A DNA stretch of 64,000 nt, taken from assembly GCA_003254925.1 (NCBI GenBank), contig QANZ01042139.1:60315-124314 (forward strand), read 5' to 3'. Origin of the DNA: Chamaecrista fasciculata (lineage: Eukaryota; Streptophyta; Magnoliopsida; Fabales; Fabaceae). Positions 1-11,530 of the stretch are shown here, piece by piece (position 1 is the first letter of the stretch; each line of letters opens with the position of its first letter). Both the position numbers and the translations under genes were made by a program. The notes beneath the pieces are model-generated. The model worked only from the letters and a program-made list of their open reading frames with translations, did not search any database and was not told the DNA's origin.

Positions 1-308
1 AGCATTTCACTGTAGAGTGAGTGTTACTGTTTTTTACATCTGGACTGTGTCGGCTTTTCCGCATCGTGGGACTTGTTGGCTTCCTTCCTTTCCCACGGCT
101 TTCCATTTGAATTTCAAATTTGAATGCAAAACAAAACGGCCACATCAAACCCTCATTTACCATTTATCATTTTTATCAATCAATCAATCAATTAAATCAA
201 TAAAATAAGTAAATAACCAAAACAAAAACAAAGACAACGACAATCGAAAGAGCAAAGTTTGGATCTTTTGAGTTGAGGCTCCCACCCCACGTCTCTGAAA
301 CATCAAAC

Positions 309-3300
309 ATGGGAGATTCAACCTGTCTCATGCAGCCATTCTGCTATGCTTCCGGCATTTCCAATGATGCCAACCAGGTCTGTTCATTCTTCATTCTTCA
401 AAATCATCCCTTCCTTTCTTTTTCATAGAAAAAGTAGTTCTTTTTCTTATCTTCAATAAATGACGATTCACCCTGAAAAACCTATGATTATGAAACTTGT
501 GCGTGTTTCAGAGCAACCCAATTCACGCACTTGGGCAGTCAGTCTCATTTGGGAGGTTCATGTCAGAGTCTCTTTCATGGGAGAAATGGTCTTCTTTCTC
601 CCAAAATCGCTACGTCGAAGAGGCTGAGAGGTTTTCTCGACCTGGTTCAGTCGCACAGAAAAAAGCTTTCTTTGAAGCTCATTACAAGAAACTCGCTGCT
701 CAAAAGGCTGCTGCTTTGCTTGAACAACAAGCAAATAATGCTGCATTTAACAATGTCACACAGCAACAGCAAGAAGAGCATGAGGAGGAAGCACCTCATG
801 ATAATGATAACGATAATACCCATGATTCTCAGGCCACAACTCCAACAACTAAACTGGTTTGCAATGAAGAACAACAAGATGCCAAGGTTGTAATTTGTTC
901 TAATACTACAATGGAGGGACCTGAGGAAGAGACAGAAACCCAAGCTTTAGCAGGGAGTTCAATGAATGTTGAATTACAAAATTACCAGCTTGAAGATGTT
1001 GATGAAGCCCACAAGGATGTAAGTGAGAAGTCTTGTGGAACACCTCTTTTGGGTACTTCAGTGCTTGAGGTAATATGTTGATTTATGGCCATGACTCATT
1101 GACTCCTTTTTTATTTCTTTTCTGTTTCAAGGTTTTTTTTTTTTGTTGAGAAAAATCATATTTNTATTTCTTTTCTGTTTCAAGGTTTTTTTTTTTGAGA
1201 AAAATCATATTTTACTCCTCCATAAATAGGATGATTTGTAATTTGTAATTTAATCCTGCAAACAAATTAGTCCTCAAAGATGACATTCTTCGCAATGTTA
1301 TCTCTATACCTAAATTTTATTTATAATTTGAAGGATCAATTAAAATAAAATTCACTTAAGAATTTTTTACTCACATAGTCACATAGAGATTTGACTACCA
1401 AAGTGATATTGTTTTACTTTACTCATTAGCATTGAAAGAAATTTGTGTATAAAGATAACATTAAAAGAAATTGTATCTATTGATAGTAATGATCTTTGAA
1501 GGATTAAATGTAACTTTTCTCCAATATATATATATTGAGGTCATGGGAGTAAAATAATTTTGCTTATTGCAGCAGAGGTCGAATTGTGACCAGGACACAT
1601 TGGCATCCATGAGTAAGAAGAAACCGCCAGTTTCTTCCTTAAAGGTGTTGATGGCTAATAATGGAGCTACCAAGTTAAACTCTACGCCTGCAAAACCCAC
1701 AGCTCCAATTTCTCATTATAATAAAGACAATATTATGGGTACCCCAATGAGCAACAGGCCTGGATTAAACTCCGTTGATAGGAAGAAATCAACTCCTAAG
1801 TCACTTCACATGCCTGTAAACTTCACACCCATTAGGGAATTCAATAGGTTGACTGCGTCAGTGATGAGGAAATTTGAAAATGCTAGAGTTGGTGCAGCCT
1901 CTTCTTCCAAGCCTTCAAGGGACACAAGTAGTACGACTCCTTTAAGAACCCCAACTATGGTATTTAAATTTTCTAAAATCCCTTGCTTTCTTATCTCAAT
2001 TATTATATTTTCGTCTTTCTATTATGAACTCCAAAGTTCCAATTTTCAGGTTTCTAAGAATGAGTTGCAAAAGCATCCTTCAATGACCCCATTGACAGAA
2101 ATGAAAAGGTAGTCTGATTTTGATAGATTATTTATATGTTATCATTGTAGAAAAGCCGTTTGCATACTTATTTTCTAGATGATCATGCCTTGATGTTCAT
2201 GTTAATTTTGTTATACTGTAGGAGCAAAACACCTATGGCTATGGGTTCATCTGCATCGGGTAGCCATACAGCTGGCTCCAAATGGCGCTTGCTCTCTACA
2301 GAGTAAATTTTTTGTTAAATAAAATTTCAGGGTCGAGACAGAATTCAGCAAGTATAGAATTATTGAAGAATTTGCCATAGAATAGTAACATCTTCTCATA
2401 GAATTGAATTAAGATGAGCTAGGGTTGTCACAATGCTAGGTATATTGAAGAATTATTGAAGAATTTGCCATAGAATAGTAACACCTTCTCATAGAATACT
2501 AGTGTTTGATGAATTTCTGAAGAGGTCAGAAGACATTTTGAAGAGGCTTCCATTTTTTCTTTTCTTGTTAGTTTAGACCTATTTCTTGAATGTTTAAAAT
2601 GGACGCAGGAATAATAAAATGAGATCCCCAGTGATATCCTCCCCTTTCAGCTTGAGAACCGAAGAAAGGGCTGCAAGAAGAAAGAAGGCAATACTTCGAT
2701 CCTTATTTTGCTCTTCTAATCTATTTGGCTCTATTCAAGATCTATTTATAAAAGTTTCTTGTCTATTGACTTACATGTATTGCAGAAACTGGAAGAGAAG
2801 TTCAATGCCAATGAGGCACAAAAAGTACAGCTGCATACTAAGCTGAAGGTAGGTTCACGAGGAGATTTAATTAACAAGTGTGAAAGTGTCATTGAATCAA
2901 TCTGTAATTTTCAAATTCTGATTCTCTTGACATGCAGGCGAAAGCAGAGACAGAGATCAGAAAACTGCGTCAAAGCTTTTGTTTTAAAGCTAGGCCACTA
3001 CCTGAATTTTACAAGGAAAGGAAAGTACCGAAGATCGAGACAGACACGGTATCTTTCTTTCTCAATTTTGCATCTTTTGATTTATTGAGCTGTTCTGTGT
3101 ATAATTACAATTATGATACCCATTAGAGGTTTCTGTTTCCAATAAAAGAGGAACCTTTCAAAAGACTCGAAGAAACTGTAGAAGAACATTTATTTAATAA
3201 TTGCAATCTCGTTTTGTGTGTATAGTGTTCTTTCATAATAAAAATTGATTTCTGATTATTATTTTTCTTGTTTTGGGCAGTACCAATTAACGCATCCTGA

Positions 3301-3583
3301 ATCACCCAAACTGGGAAGGAAATGTAATAGCAAAAGCTCTGTAACACCACAGAGATCATCAGTGAAGAACAATGGGGTGAAGAATTTGTCTGGAAAGAAT
3401 GGTCCAAGTTCTACTTACCAACCTCTCACATTAAATTCAAGGATTATTGCGCATGAGAATAGGTCGCCAAATATTCAGCATGGTAACCAAAACGACAGTT
3501 TTTACAAGACTTTTACGCAGAGGTTAGAGCAGAGCATCGCCCGACGACGGCAAAATGCTTGCCAGAAAAATTTAGATAACTGA
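309..3583 (+). CDS. WVD2-like protein with TPX2 domain (WDL7-type)
   Basis: Microtubule-associated protein of the WAVE-DAMPENED2-like/TPX2 family, expected to bind and bundle cortical microtubules. Proposed coding exons: 309-377, 512-1069, 1573-1959, 2050-2108, 2222-2302, 2609-2687, 2786-2848, 2938-3048 and 3281-3583. They keep frame and give 569 residues. The N-terminal block (about residues 24-95, SVSFGRFMSESLSWEKWSSF, then EEAERFSRPGSVAQKKAFFE) is typical of this subgroup. A low-complexity Q/E/N middle follows. The TPX2 domain spans about residues 391-470 (FSLRTEERAARRKK, KLEEKFNANEAQKVQL, LRQSFCFKARPLPEFYKE). All introns have GT-AG borders except the one after 2687, which starts GC. The start at 309 opens MGDSTCLMQPFCYASG, a usual beginning for the family. 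Exon 3 could start at 1573 or 1576. Family assignment is secure; the exact paralogue is inferred. Confidence 0.88.
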
Positions 3584-3840
3584 GTAAAAATTAGTAAATG
3601 GATGACTAGAGGAAACTGGGTGTACCATATAAAATTGTAACAGCATTGTATGACGCTTCCACTGACTATTTTTTAACTCCAAATTTACCTTTTTTTGTTA
3701 TTTAACATTCTTTACATTTTATAATGTTTACTATGCCTCCACTGGCAAGATAGTAGCCAGAAATAGAAAGAAAATGAGGGTTTCTTGGAAGATTAAATTG
3801 GATAACTTCATTTTGCAAGACATGCCAGAGTCACGTACCA

Positions 3841-3900
3841 CTCACCCAAAAAAAAAAAAAAAAATNNNNNNNNNNNNNNAAAAAAAAAAAAAAAAAAAAT
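3841..3900. other. A-rich tract with 14-base assembly gap
   Basis: A run of A is broken by N at 3866-3879. It lies between the convergent 3' ends of the TPX2 gene and the FAR1-related gene. The gap probably reflects a homopolymer that could not be assembled. Confidence 0.8.
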
Positions 3901-4216
3901 CAGAGATATAACTCCCAGGCCTTGATTAGAAGAATGCTCAATCTTCAAAGAAGGAAGTTACTTCGTATCACAAGCAAGAAAAAGCAGAAAACTACGCAGC
4001 AGGATAAACAGAGTTACATGATTTATTTCTGAATTCTCTTCTATACGATAATGCAATCGCTGATTCAGCATGATAATGTATACTATTTACAAATGATTGT
4101 TACATAACTGATTTCTCAACTTGAAAATTAGCCGAGTGAGATGATTCCCTGTAAAAATAAGGATAATTGTTACCTAGCTGCTTTATGCACATCATTCACT
4201 TCTTCCATTGGCGTTT

Positions 4217-6652
4217 TCATGTTTTCCTCCAAAAATCAACTCTAGCATCTTTTGTCCACCTCTTTAGGATGTACAGTGATGGAAGAATCCTTATGTTCTT
4301 GTAATCAAGAACTTTCAAAGCATGGCTGCATAGAATTCCCATAGACTCAAATTTCATACAGCTGCAAGCGACAGTCTCATTAGATGAATCGAAGGTAACT
4401 GTATACTCTCGCATGTGTTCGTACAAGCTAACTTTATATGTGTACAATGATTCACTCTCACTGCAATACTTTATCACATGATTTAAACATGTTTCATATT
4501 CTTTCTGAAACAACTCAAATATCTTCGGCGTGTATGGATCCCTCACATGCTTTAAAAGAATGACATCCCCCATCAATGCTGGCATACGCCGGCTCATATC
4601 ATAATTGGCTTCTAGCTCCTTATAGTGCCAATCATTCACCACCTTCCCAAGATGCTTGAGAAACGATAGCACATCTGAATCATTCTTTAGGTACTTCTTC
4701 AAGCTGCAAGTAAGATTTTCTCTGCGCAGCACACTTGTTATGTCAGCACAGAAAATTTGCCCCCCATATGCTATGGCCCATTTGACTCTGATTTCATATA
4801 TTTGGCGCAACCATTCATTTTCCCAAAGATTATACCTATCCAGGAAAGCATTCCATGCATTAACAAAATCTTCCTGCTGCTCGTGATCAAAAAAGCAGCT
4901 GCTCAAATCATTAACAAAAGTATCAGATCCAACAGACATGTGATTGAGTTGCTTTAGGGCATTTTGGTATATATGCCATGCACAAATTTGGTGGTTCGTC
5001 TCATGCAATATACATGAGATTGCTTCAGTGATTATGTCATCTTGATCGATAAGAATTGTCTTTGGATTTCTTCCGGACATTGCCTCCAAGAAAACTTTAA
5101 ACAGCCATTTGAAAGATTCAATGGTTTCATCATATAGAAATGCAGCCCCAAAGATAACCATTTGCTTGTGATTATTTATACCCAGAAATGGGGCAAATGG
5201 GCGGGAGTCTGTATAAAATCTGTAACTACAATCAAAGCAAACAACATCACCAAAGTCACTGTAGTCGACTATCATTTTTGCATCAGTCCAAAATATATTA
5301 GTTATTTGATCATCAGAATCAAGCTGGAAAGCATAAAAGAAAGAAGGATTTTTAGATCGCTTGCTTTTGAAGTGCTGCTTCATCTTTTCAATTTCTCCCT
5401 CTTTCATTTGTCTCGAACGCTTGAAAGGCAATTTATGTTCATAATCTATAGGATCATAACCCTGATCATCAAAACCTTCAACTGCCTTACAGTTTGATTC
5501 AGACGCCAACTTAGGAAGCACCATAGAACCATCAACCACATTGCTTTCAAAGGCTTGAGCTGTGGCTATTCTCTTCTGAGATCGTAACATGTGAACTCTA
5601 CATGCGGCAACAAGCTCATGATTATGCTTTTCTTCAAAGTGAGTAACACGATATCTACCATCAGGTTGACGAGAAATTACCAGTTGTGCCAGACATCCAA
5701 TTCTAGTTTCCTTCCGTGGCCTCTTTACATTTATATCGCGTTTGTCTTTCTGCCGAAAACCTTCTCTAAAGCATGTAAACCTTCTCGATGCTACAGCACC
5801 ATCAACTTTACTCCTGTTTACATAGTCTTTGCGGACACTAAAACCCACTCGTCCAGCATATGTATTGTAAAATTCATAAGCATGATCTTCGGAGTCAAAT
5901 CCCATTCCAAGTTTTGGTACCCCATCGAACCCAGAATCATCAGATTCAACTGCTTGAGCAAAACTCAATCTTTTCTGTGATTGTAACATATGAGCTGTAT
6001 ATGGTGTTACAAACTCATGATTGTGCTCTGTTTCAAAATGAGTGACACCAAACTTGCCATTGGGCTGACGAGCAATAGTCATATGTGCCAGGCATCCAGT
6101 CCTTGTTTCCTGATGGGACTTCCTTAGCTTGGTATTATGCTTGCTAGCCCGATAACCCTGCCTATGGCAAGTGTATCTTCTTGATACCACTGCACCATCC
6201 ACCCTACTTTTGTTGACAAAATCTTTTCTTACACTAAAACCTTGCAAAATGGCATACCTACTATAACACTTGTAAGCATGGTCTTCTGAATCAAATTCAA
6301 CACCAACTTTTGGTACAATGTACAACTCTTTCTCAACATCAACAAAGGAAATGTCAGATCTCTGAGACAGTAGTCCACTGGCAGCATCAATCTGAAATTT
6401 GTTATCAGAGCAAATTTTTGAATTCTGAGAATCATCATTAATTTCCATCTGATTTTGGTCATCAGGAGAAACATTTGGGCTTGTACACTCATGCTCAGTA
6501 TCAATGACCATGTCACTATCTGCAATAGAGGAGACCTTAGGGCTTCGACTCTTTTGGCCATCATCAATCACTGCTTCAGGTGATTTTTTACCTTCCTTTA
6601 GCAGGTCATCTTCCGGTGGATGACTTTTCATATCAGGTTCTACACCCTCCAT
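4217..6652 (-). CDS. FAR1-RELATED SEQUENCE (FRS) protein, domesticated MULE transposase
   Basis: 811-residue uninterrupted reading frame of the FHY3/FAR1 family, nuclear transcription factors derived from Mutator-like transposases and involved in far-red light signalling and related processes. Order of parts: acidic Ser/Asp-rich N-terminus (1-110); first FAR1 DNA-binding zinc domain (about 127-215, with GFSVRKDF, RRYTCHRQG, TGCLAHM, HNHEF); second FAR1 domain (about 258-346, GFSVRKDY, RRFTCFREG, IGCLAQL, HNHEL); a basic linker; MULE core (about 466-560, VCFDCSYRF, LIDQDD, CAWHIYQNALKQL); SWIM finger C763-x-C765-x9-C775-x-H777; a short tail. The start codon opens MEGVEPDMKS. A 5' non-coding exon near 7456-7500 may be joined by an intron ending just before the start codon (AG on the minus strand at about 6658). 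The MULE core keeps Asp474 and Asp536-539, but the protein stands alone without terminal repeats, so it is a host gene. Closest to FRS proteins with a doubled FAR1 domain. Confidence 0.93.
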   Translation of the reverse strand: MEGVEPDMKSHPPEDDLLKEGKKSPEAVIDDGQKSRSPKVSSIADSDMVIDTEHECTSPNVSPDDQNQMEINDDSQNSKICSDNKFQIDAASGLLSQRSDISFVDVEKELYIVPKVGVEFDSEDHAYKCYSRYAILQGFSVRKDFVNKSRVDGAVVSRRYTCHRQGYRASKHNTKLRKSHQETRTGCLAHMTIARQPNGKFGVTHFETEHNHEFVTPYTAHMLQSQKRLSFAQAVESDDSGFDGVPKLGMGFDSEDHAYEFYNTYAGRVGFSVRKDYVNRSKVDGAVASRRFTCFREGFRQKDKRDINVKRPRKETRIGCLAQLVISRQPDGRYRVTHFEEKHNHELVAACRVHMLRSQKRIATAQAFESNVVDGSMVLPKLASESNCKAVEGFDDQGYDPIDYEHKLPFKRSRQMKEGEIEKMKQHFKSKRSKNPSFFYAFQLDSDDQITNIFWTDAKMIVDYSDFGDVVCFDCSYRFYTDSRPFAPFLGINNHKQMVIFGAAFLYDETIESFKWLFKVFLEAMSGRNPKTILIDQDDIITEAISCILHETNHQICAWHIYQNALKQLNHMSVGSDTFVNDLSSCFFDHEQQEDFVNAWNAFLDRYNLWENEWLRQIYEIRVKWAIAYGGQIFCADITSVLRRENLTCSLKKYLKNDSDVLSFLKHLGKVVNDWHYKELEANYDMSRRMPALMGDVILLKHVRDPYTPKIFELFQKEYETCLNHVIKYCSESESLYTYKVSLYEHMREYTVTFDSSNETVACSCMKFESMGILCSHALKVLDYKNIRILPSLYILKRWTKDARVDFWRKT

Positions 6653-6657
6653 GGACC

Positions 6658-7560
6658 TTCAAACATATAAGGAGAAATTCTTTTTTAAAAAAGAAAAAGG
6701 TGCAGTAGCAGCTGAAGATGACCATATAAGAAAGATAGAAGGAGAAATCCGGAAAAATGTTTTCAAGTGATTATATATTAATAGTTTCAATTCCATGAAC
6801 TTCAATGACAAATAACAAAATTATAAAAATAAAACTACTTCGTCAATGTAACTTACAACTAATTTGCTACTCTCAAAAGCTAAGCATGTGATATTTCGAA
6901 CTTCCTCATAATTTGCAACTTTCAAGTTTTAACAGGTAAATTACTCAAGCATTTGTGCAGGTCTATCCCCATAACTGAACTGAAATTTCTAATTCTTCAG
7001 AGGGATTAGAAAATTGGATCCTTGCGTTGAAATTCAGCAGGAGGAACAGAAAACCAAGCAACAAAATATGAAAATGGGTCCTGTTAGGCACTAGATATAG
7101 ACAGTATTAATAGAGTTAAGAATCATTGGGAGGTTGACAGAACCAGCAATATACATAACCCAGATGAAAGTGAACAGTACTGCGGTGAACAACACTAATA
7201 TTTAAAATTAGAGACAGAGAGTACTAGATCAAAACCGATTCCAGAGTGGAAAAAAAGGGGGAAATCAGATATTGTTGGAACAAATAATGAACTTGCGTAT
7301 TACAAGAAGAAAATGAATAACCCGAATGTGCTGAGAATACGAAATCACAAAGAAGTTACGAGAAAGAAGAGGTGAAGATGTGCGTGAAGAGAATAAACCA
7401 TGAATTGGAACTGAAATCATGAAAAGAATTGAGAGAGAGAGTGAGAGATTGGAACCTGGTAACGAGAGAGAAGGCGTTGTGATACACTGATACGACAGAA
7501 ATCCAAGGGAGTGGATTTATTTAGTATTTAGATGATGATCGTTGTGATTGAGTCATTGAG
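6658..7560 (-). promoter_or_regulatory. Probable 5' leader intron and promoter of the FRS gene
   Basis: No coding potential was seen. On the minus strand a donor-like CAG|GTTCC lies near 7455 and an acceptor-like AAG just before the start codon near 6660. This suggests a leader intron of about 0.8 kb. GA-rich DNA at 7425-7470 fits a plant 5' leader. This is inference from splice-like motifs only. Confidence 0.35.
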
Positions 7561-8006
7561 ATTTGAGAATGGATAATTATCATAACCCGATTAGACTATA
7601 GGGCGCATCAATTGGAGGAACTGTAGAATTTTAGGGCTTTCTCACTTCTCAGCACCTCGCTTGCAACTTTACAACCAGTCTCTGACTCTGACCCCCAAAA
7701 AAAAAAAAAANATTTTTAAAAAAATTAAAAATTGATAATATTTAAATCTAGAAATTTAGAACTGTCAAAAATAGGTTGAATTCACCTTATGAGCTCGTTT
7801 AACCAACTAATTTGATGGATTGAATTCAAATTTTTATAATCATAGTTTCAAAGGTTTTTTTAGTTTGAGTCATCTAACTTACTAATTCCACAAGCTAAGT
7901 CACTTAATCCGTGAGCTAATTTATTTTATTTATTTAATTATTTTTAAATTTTAATTGATCTTTTTATATAACATAAATGAATTTATTTATCTAACAATTA
8001 TTTATT
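7561..8006. other. Gene-free AT-rich stretch
   Basis: Nothing coding is visible. It contains a poly-A tract with a single n near 7710 and AT-rich sequence with no terminal repeats that I could define. Confidence 0.6.
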
Positions 8007-8180
8007 GATATATACCTTTGAGTCCATTCATCAGTTACTCTTATAAGAGTCGCTTAAGACTCAATCTAACCTCTTTTAGGAGGGACAAGTGATATATACC
8101 TTTTGAGTCTATTCGACCGTCACTCTTACATGAGTCGTTGAAGACTCAGAATTATCATTTTTTAAGAGGGACAAGTGATA
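8007..8180. repeat. Two-copy tandem repeat, 84-86 bp unit
   Basis: Unit 1 (8007-8090) and unit 2 (8091-8176) both begin GATATATACCTTT(T)GAGTC and end with AGGGACAAGT. They share CACTCTTA-AGTCG--GAAGACTCA-like inner blocks with scattered differences. A third copy begins at 8177 and is lost after a few bases. It is probably a remnant of a repeat-bearing element. Confidence 0.75.
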
Positions 8181-8377
8181 TACATTCTTCTAAATGCCGG
8201 ACGCCCAAAAGCCCAACCCTAGATGCCCAAGTGTCATGGTGATCCTCTTAGACACAATCCCACAAATCTTGGTGTACTTACTTGACACTACAGTCACAAC
8301 TCACCATCAATCACATGCTCTGACACCACCTTTCTCTTTATAGATACATACTCCAAAACCCTAACAAATATATGACA

Positions 8378-8664
8378 CTAGGGGCTTTGCGTGCCCGTAT
8401 TAGGAAACAAAATGAAATTGATAGTAAACATTATGGACCCAAGTGAGGTTTTGGCCTACAAAAAATAAATTTCTGTATTTCTCACATTATAGGGAAAGAT
8501 ATGGAGAGAGTGAGTCACAGCCCACGTTCTCAACTTTCTAGTTTTTTATTTAATTTATAATTATAATATCAACAATTATGTATTTTTTGATTGGTTAATT
8601 AAAGTTTAGCCTAAAGTTAAAAAAGAAGGACGACTAGAAAGGGGTGGAGCCATATAATATAAGA
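8378..8664 (-). mobile_element. Non-autonomous Helitron, copy A (287 bp)
   Basis: On the minus strand it begins TCTTATATTATATGGCTCC and ends CCCCTAG, with host A at 8377 and T at 8665, matching Helitron insertion between A and T. The terminal hairpin near 8385-8402 is partly decayed (GCGTGCCCG then TATTAGG). Internal sequence is shared with copy E at 30988-31246 (ATGAAATTGATA, GAGGTTTTGGCCTA). No protein is encoded. Confidence 0.75.
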
Positions 8665-9419
8665 TTTATCTCTCTAGAATATTTACTCTTATCTCTTACA
8701 TTCTCTAACTTAGGCTTCGGAGTTGATTCACATAGGACTTCCCATTTGCATCCTTCTTGCAGGTTCTCCTTCAAGCTTCAAGGTCTTCAAAAGTTTAAAT
8801 CTTTTGAAATTCATAATTTCGCAAGAGTTTTGGTGAAATTTGAACTTGGGAGAATATATTTCCATGTATAAAGACTTAAAAAGTATTGAATATCACACCA
8901 ACCACGTTTTTAGATTACATATACTATTCCTCCATATCTTTAAGGAAACTCAAAGGTAAGCTCTCTTGGACCAACTTTTGTGTTGTCATTTACAATAATT
9001 TTTTTATATAAAATATATTAAGTGATTAGACGTACTTATATTTATAGTTGTATATGTATAAACATTTATATATATATACAGTTTTTCTAATATATTAATT
9101 TAGTTTTGTTTCATTGGTTTAATATTTTTTAGTTTCTGTTCATTATTAGAGCCAAACAAAAGACGGTCGCAACAAAGCCCAGAAAAGCGCAGGCCCGATA
9201 GAAAACGACGAACAAGAGTGAAAAACGGCATCACCTAACAAACTCCCAGTGACAATTGACAACCACGCTGGAAGCATCCCAACGCACTTGCCATATCAAT
9301 AATTTCAATATACAAAAATGATTTGTTTTATTGGCGGAAGAATGATTTTGAAAAATACAATGACGAAGCAGCTTCAGAGCTTGACAAGTGCTATATATAC
9401 AAGCGATTAATTAACAACA
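8665..9419. other. Gene-free stretch between two Helitron copies
   Basis: No supported gene. A short open frame at 8644-8871 overlaps the Helitron end and has no recognisable domain. Confidence 0.5.
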
Positions 9420-9470
9420 CGATATATCTATCTATATCTATATCTATATCTATATCTATATCTATCTATA
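9420..9470. repeat. TATATC microsatellite
   Basis: An array of ATATCT/TATC units runs directly into the 5' terminus of Helitron copy B. Confidence 0.85.
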
Positions 9471-9559
9471 CTATATTATATGGCTCCACCCCTTAATGGT
9501 TGGTCAAAATTAATAAATTAAAAANTTTACGTGCCCGTTAGGGCACGCAAAACCTCTAG
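9465..9559 (+). mobile_element. Minimal Helitron, copy B (95 bp)
   Basis: Begins TCTATACTATATTATATGGC, continues CTCCACCCC, and ends with the hairpin ACGTGCCC-GTTA-GGGCACGC followed by AAAACCTCTAG and host T at 9560. Almost all internal sequence is missing, leaving little more than the two termini. A single n lies at 9525. Confidence 0.75.
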
Positions 9560-9621
9560 TATAATTATATTAGCCTAGTTTAAGGACTTTGGTAACTGAT
9601 GTTATATATATATGCCTTGCC

Positions 9622-11530
9622 TTACACCTCGTGTGCTGCTATTTCTGCAGGCTGATCACACGATTTCACTGACCCATTCATTGCCTCATTTGTAATTTCC
9701 GAGATTAAAGCCTCCCTCAATTTTTCATTAACTTTGGGACATGACGTGACTGCTTTCTTCCTAGGATACAGTACATAGTGTTGCAACATAAATACACAAT
9801 CGTAGAATATAGTTACCTGCAATATTCATTCACGCCAATAATTCAATTTTCTAGTGATTTTTGAGTTGTGTCAAAAAAAAAAAAAAAGGAATCAGAAGTT
9901 GAAGTCATCATAATTAGTACCAAGGATATCATAACTTTCCCAATGTTCCCATAGAAGTTCACCCATGAACCTGGAAACGCACCAAGTGATTAAAAATGAT
10001 ACTATGATATTACTGTTGAAGAAAAAAAGAATTGAAGTGATAGCGATTATTGACTAACCTTGATCTATAGATTGGACAGCCATTTGTGAAAAATTGAAAA
10101 CTCCTCCTGAGAAATCCAGTAGAATACTACCGATGCTGAATCCGTCTGTGCTCTTTCGCAAGAAGTTCATGAGTGCCTATATATATATATATTATTATCA
10201 AATTATGATATATCAATGTTTATGGCTTACTAATGAAGCAGAAGTGGTGATTGTGAAATAAGTGATGATATTATCAACTTAAGTCATATCATAAATATTT
10301 ATGATGGAATCAATTATTAAGTATAGCAAAACAAGGAGGGAAAGTAACTATGATTTCTGACCTGAGGAAAATATTTGATGAGTGTCATACACACTTGAAT
10401 TGAGCTGCGGTATGATTGATTCCCCACATGATGTTAAAAACGAAGATCAAAACCACTAATCAGCACGCAATAAAAGTTAATTTATAATAAAAGATTCCTG
10501 CCATAATTCTCTTGAAATTAAAGACCCCAAAACAGAACAGACAAATATTGTGCATTATTATTTATTTAGTGGACAGCTGTGAACATGCATCAACTAACAC
10601 CTACCTCAAATATGCTAACTAATATCTAGTTGTAGCTTCGCCTAAAAAGAAACTAAATATTAAAAAAAAAAAAAAAAGAATCGAACATAACATATCAAAC
10701 GTGAGAGGATGCTATTGTGATATAAATATGGATATAAACCATGTTGAGAGTGATGAAGTTACTTAAAGATGGAGATGAGCCAAAGCCAAGAGTGGTTGGG
10801 TAATGCTATGAAAAAGCAAATTGCAGCAGAGAGCCACACCACAGAGACGATACCAATTGCATATTTGGAGAATTTCTGATCCCCACGCTGCAATAATCAC
10901 ATCACATGGAAGAGAACATCTATCATATGTAACATGTTTAAATACAAAACAGCTCTCTAATCTAATTCTCTAGGAACAATTGGAAGAATACTTACTTCAT
11001 AGAATGCAATTTGGAGCAAGATAATGAAGTGAATTATAACCGAATAGATGGAGAAAGCGACATCATTAGCAGCCACGGGAATCATCTGAAATTAAAGGAG
11101 ATTATTAAGAAGCAAGATTTATGAATTATGATTGAGGCAGACATTATTATATTAGAGGAGGAGATTATGATTAAGATTTAAGAAACCTGTCCAAAGCCAT
11201 ATTTCTGGAAATACTGCTTCTGAATAACAGGGCTGAAGTAGAGGGATGCGTTGTAGATGAGATAGGATGTGTGCTTTGTCAAGTTGAGAATCTCGAAATC
11301 AAAGTTAAATCCCACCACACTGAATCCAACCCAAAACACTTATGATTAAGAATTAAGAAGAAGGATATTAGAAACACAAGAAACGAAGAATGAAAGAATC
11401 AAAGGTTTTACCTTTTCCTGCGAAAGTTTAAGATAAGTTGAGGGTAACCACCCATGGCCCATGAAATGAAAGCTGACCAACCCAGAAATTTGTAAGCCAA
11501 TTCCAGAGGAATTGAATTCCAGGAAACCAT
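9622..11530 (-). CDS. Cystinosin-like PQ-loop transporter, downstream copy
   Basis: Predicted vacuolar/lysosomal H+-driven cystine exporter with seven membrane helices. Coding exons from 5' to 3' on the minus strand: 11412-11530, 11187-11319, 10996-11085, 10763-10887, 10362-10404, 10059-10176, 9921-9970 and 9622-9816. This gives 290 residues with GT-AG introns throughout. PQ loop 1 is [20 protein letters not shown] and PQ loop 2 is [20 protein letters not shown]. Conserved [23 protein letters not shown] and [13 protein letters not shown] segments fit plant cystinosin homologues (about 270 residues). The start at 11530 reads [10 protein letters not shown]. The tail after the last helix ([11 protein letters not shown]…) is hydrophilic and variable. 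All exon lengths but the last equal those of the neighbouring copy. Confidence 0.9.

Noticed and set aside
4656..6045. Several plus-strand frames across the FRS gene
   Set aside because: Antisense shadows of a well-supported 811-residue minus-strand protein.
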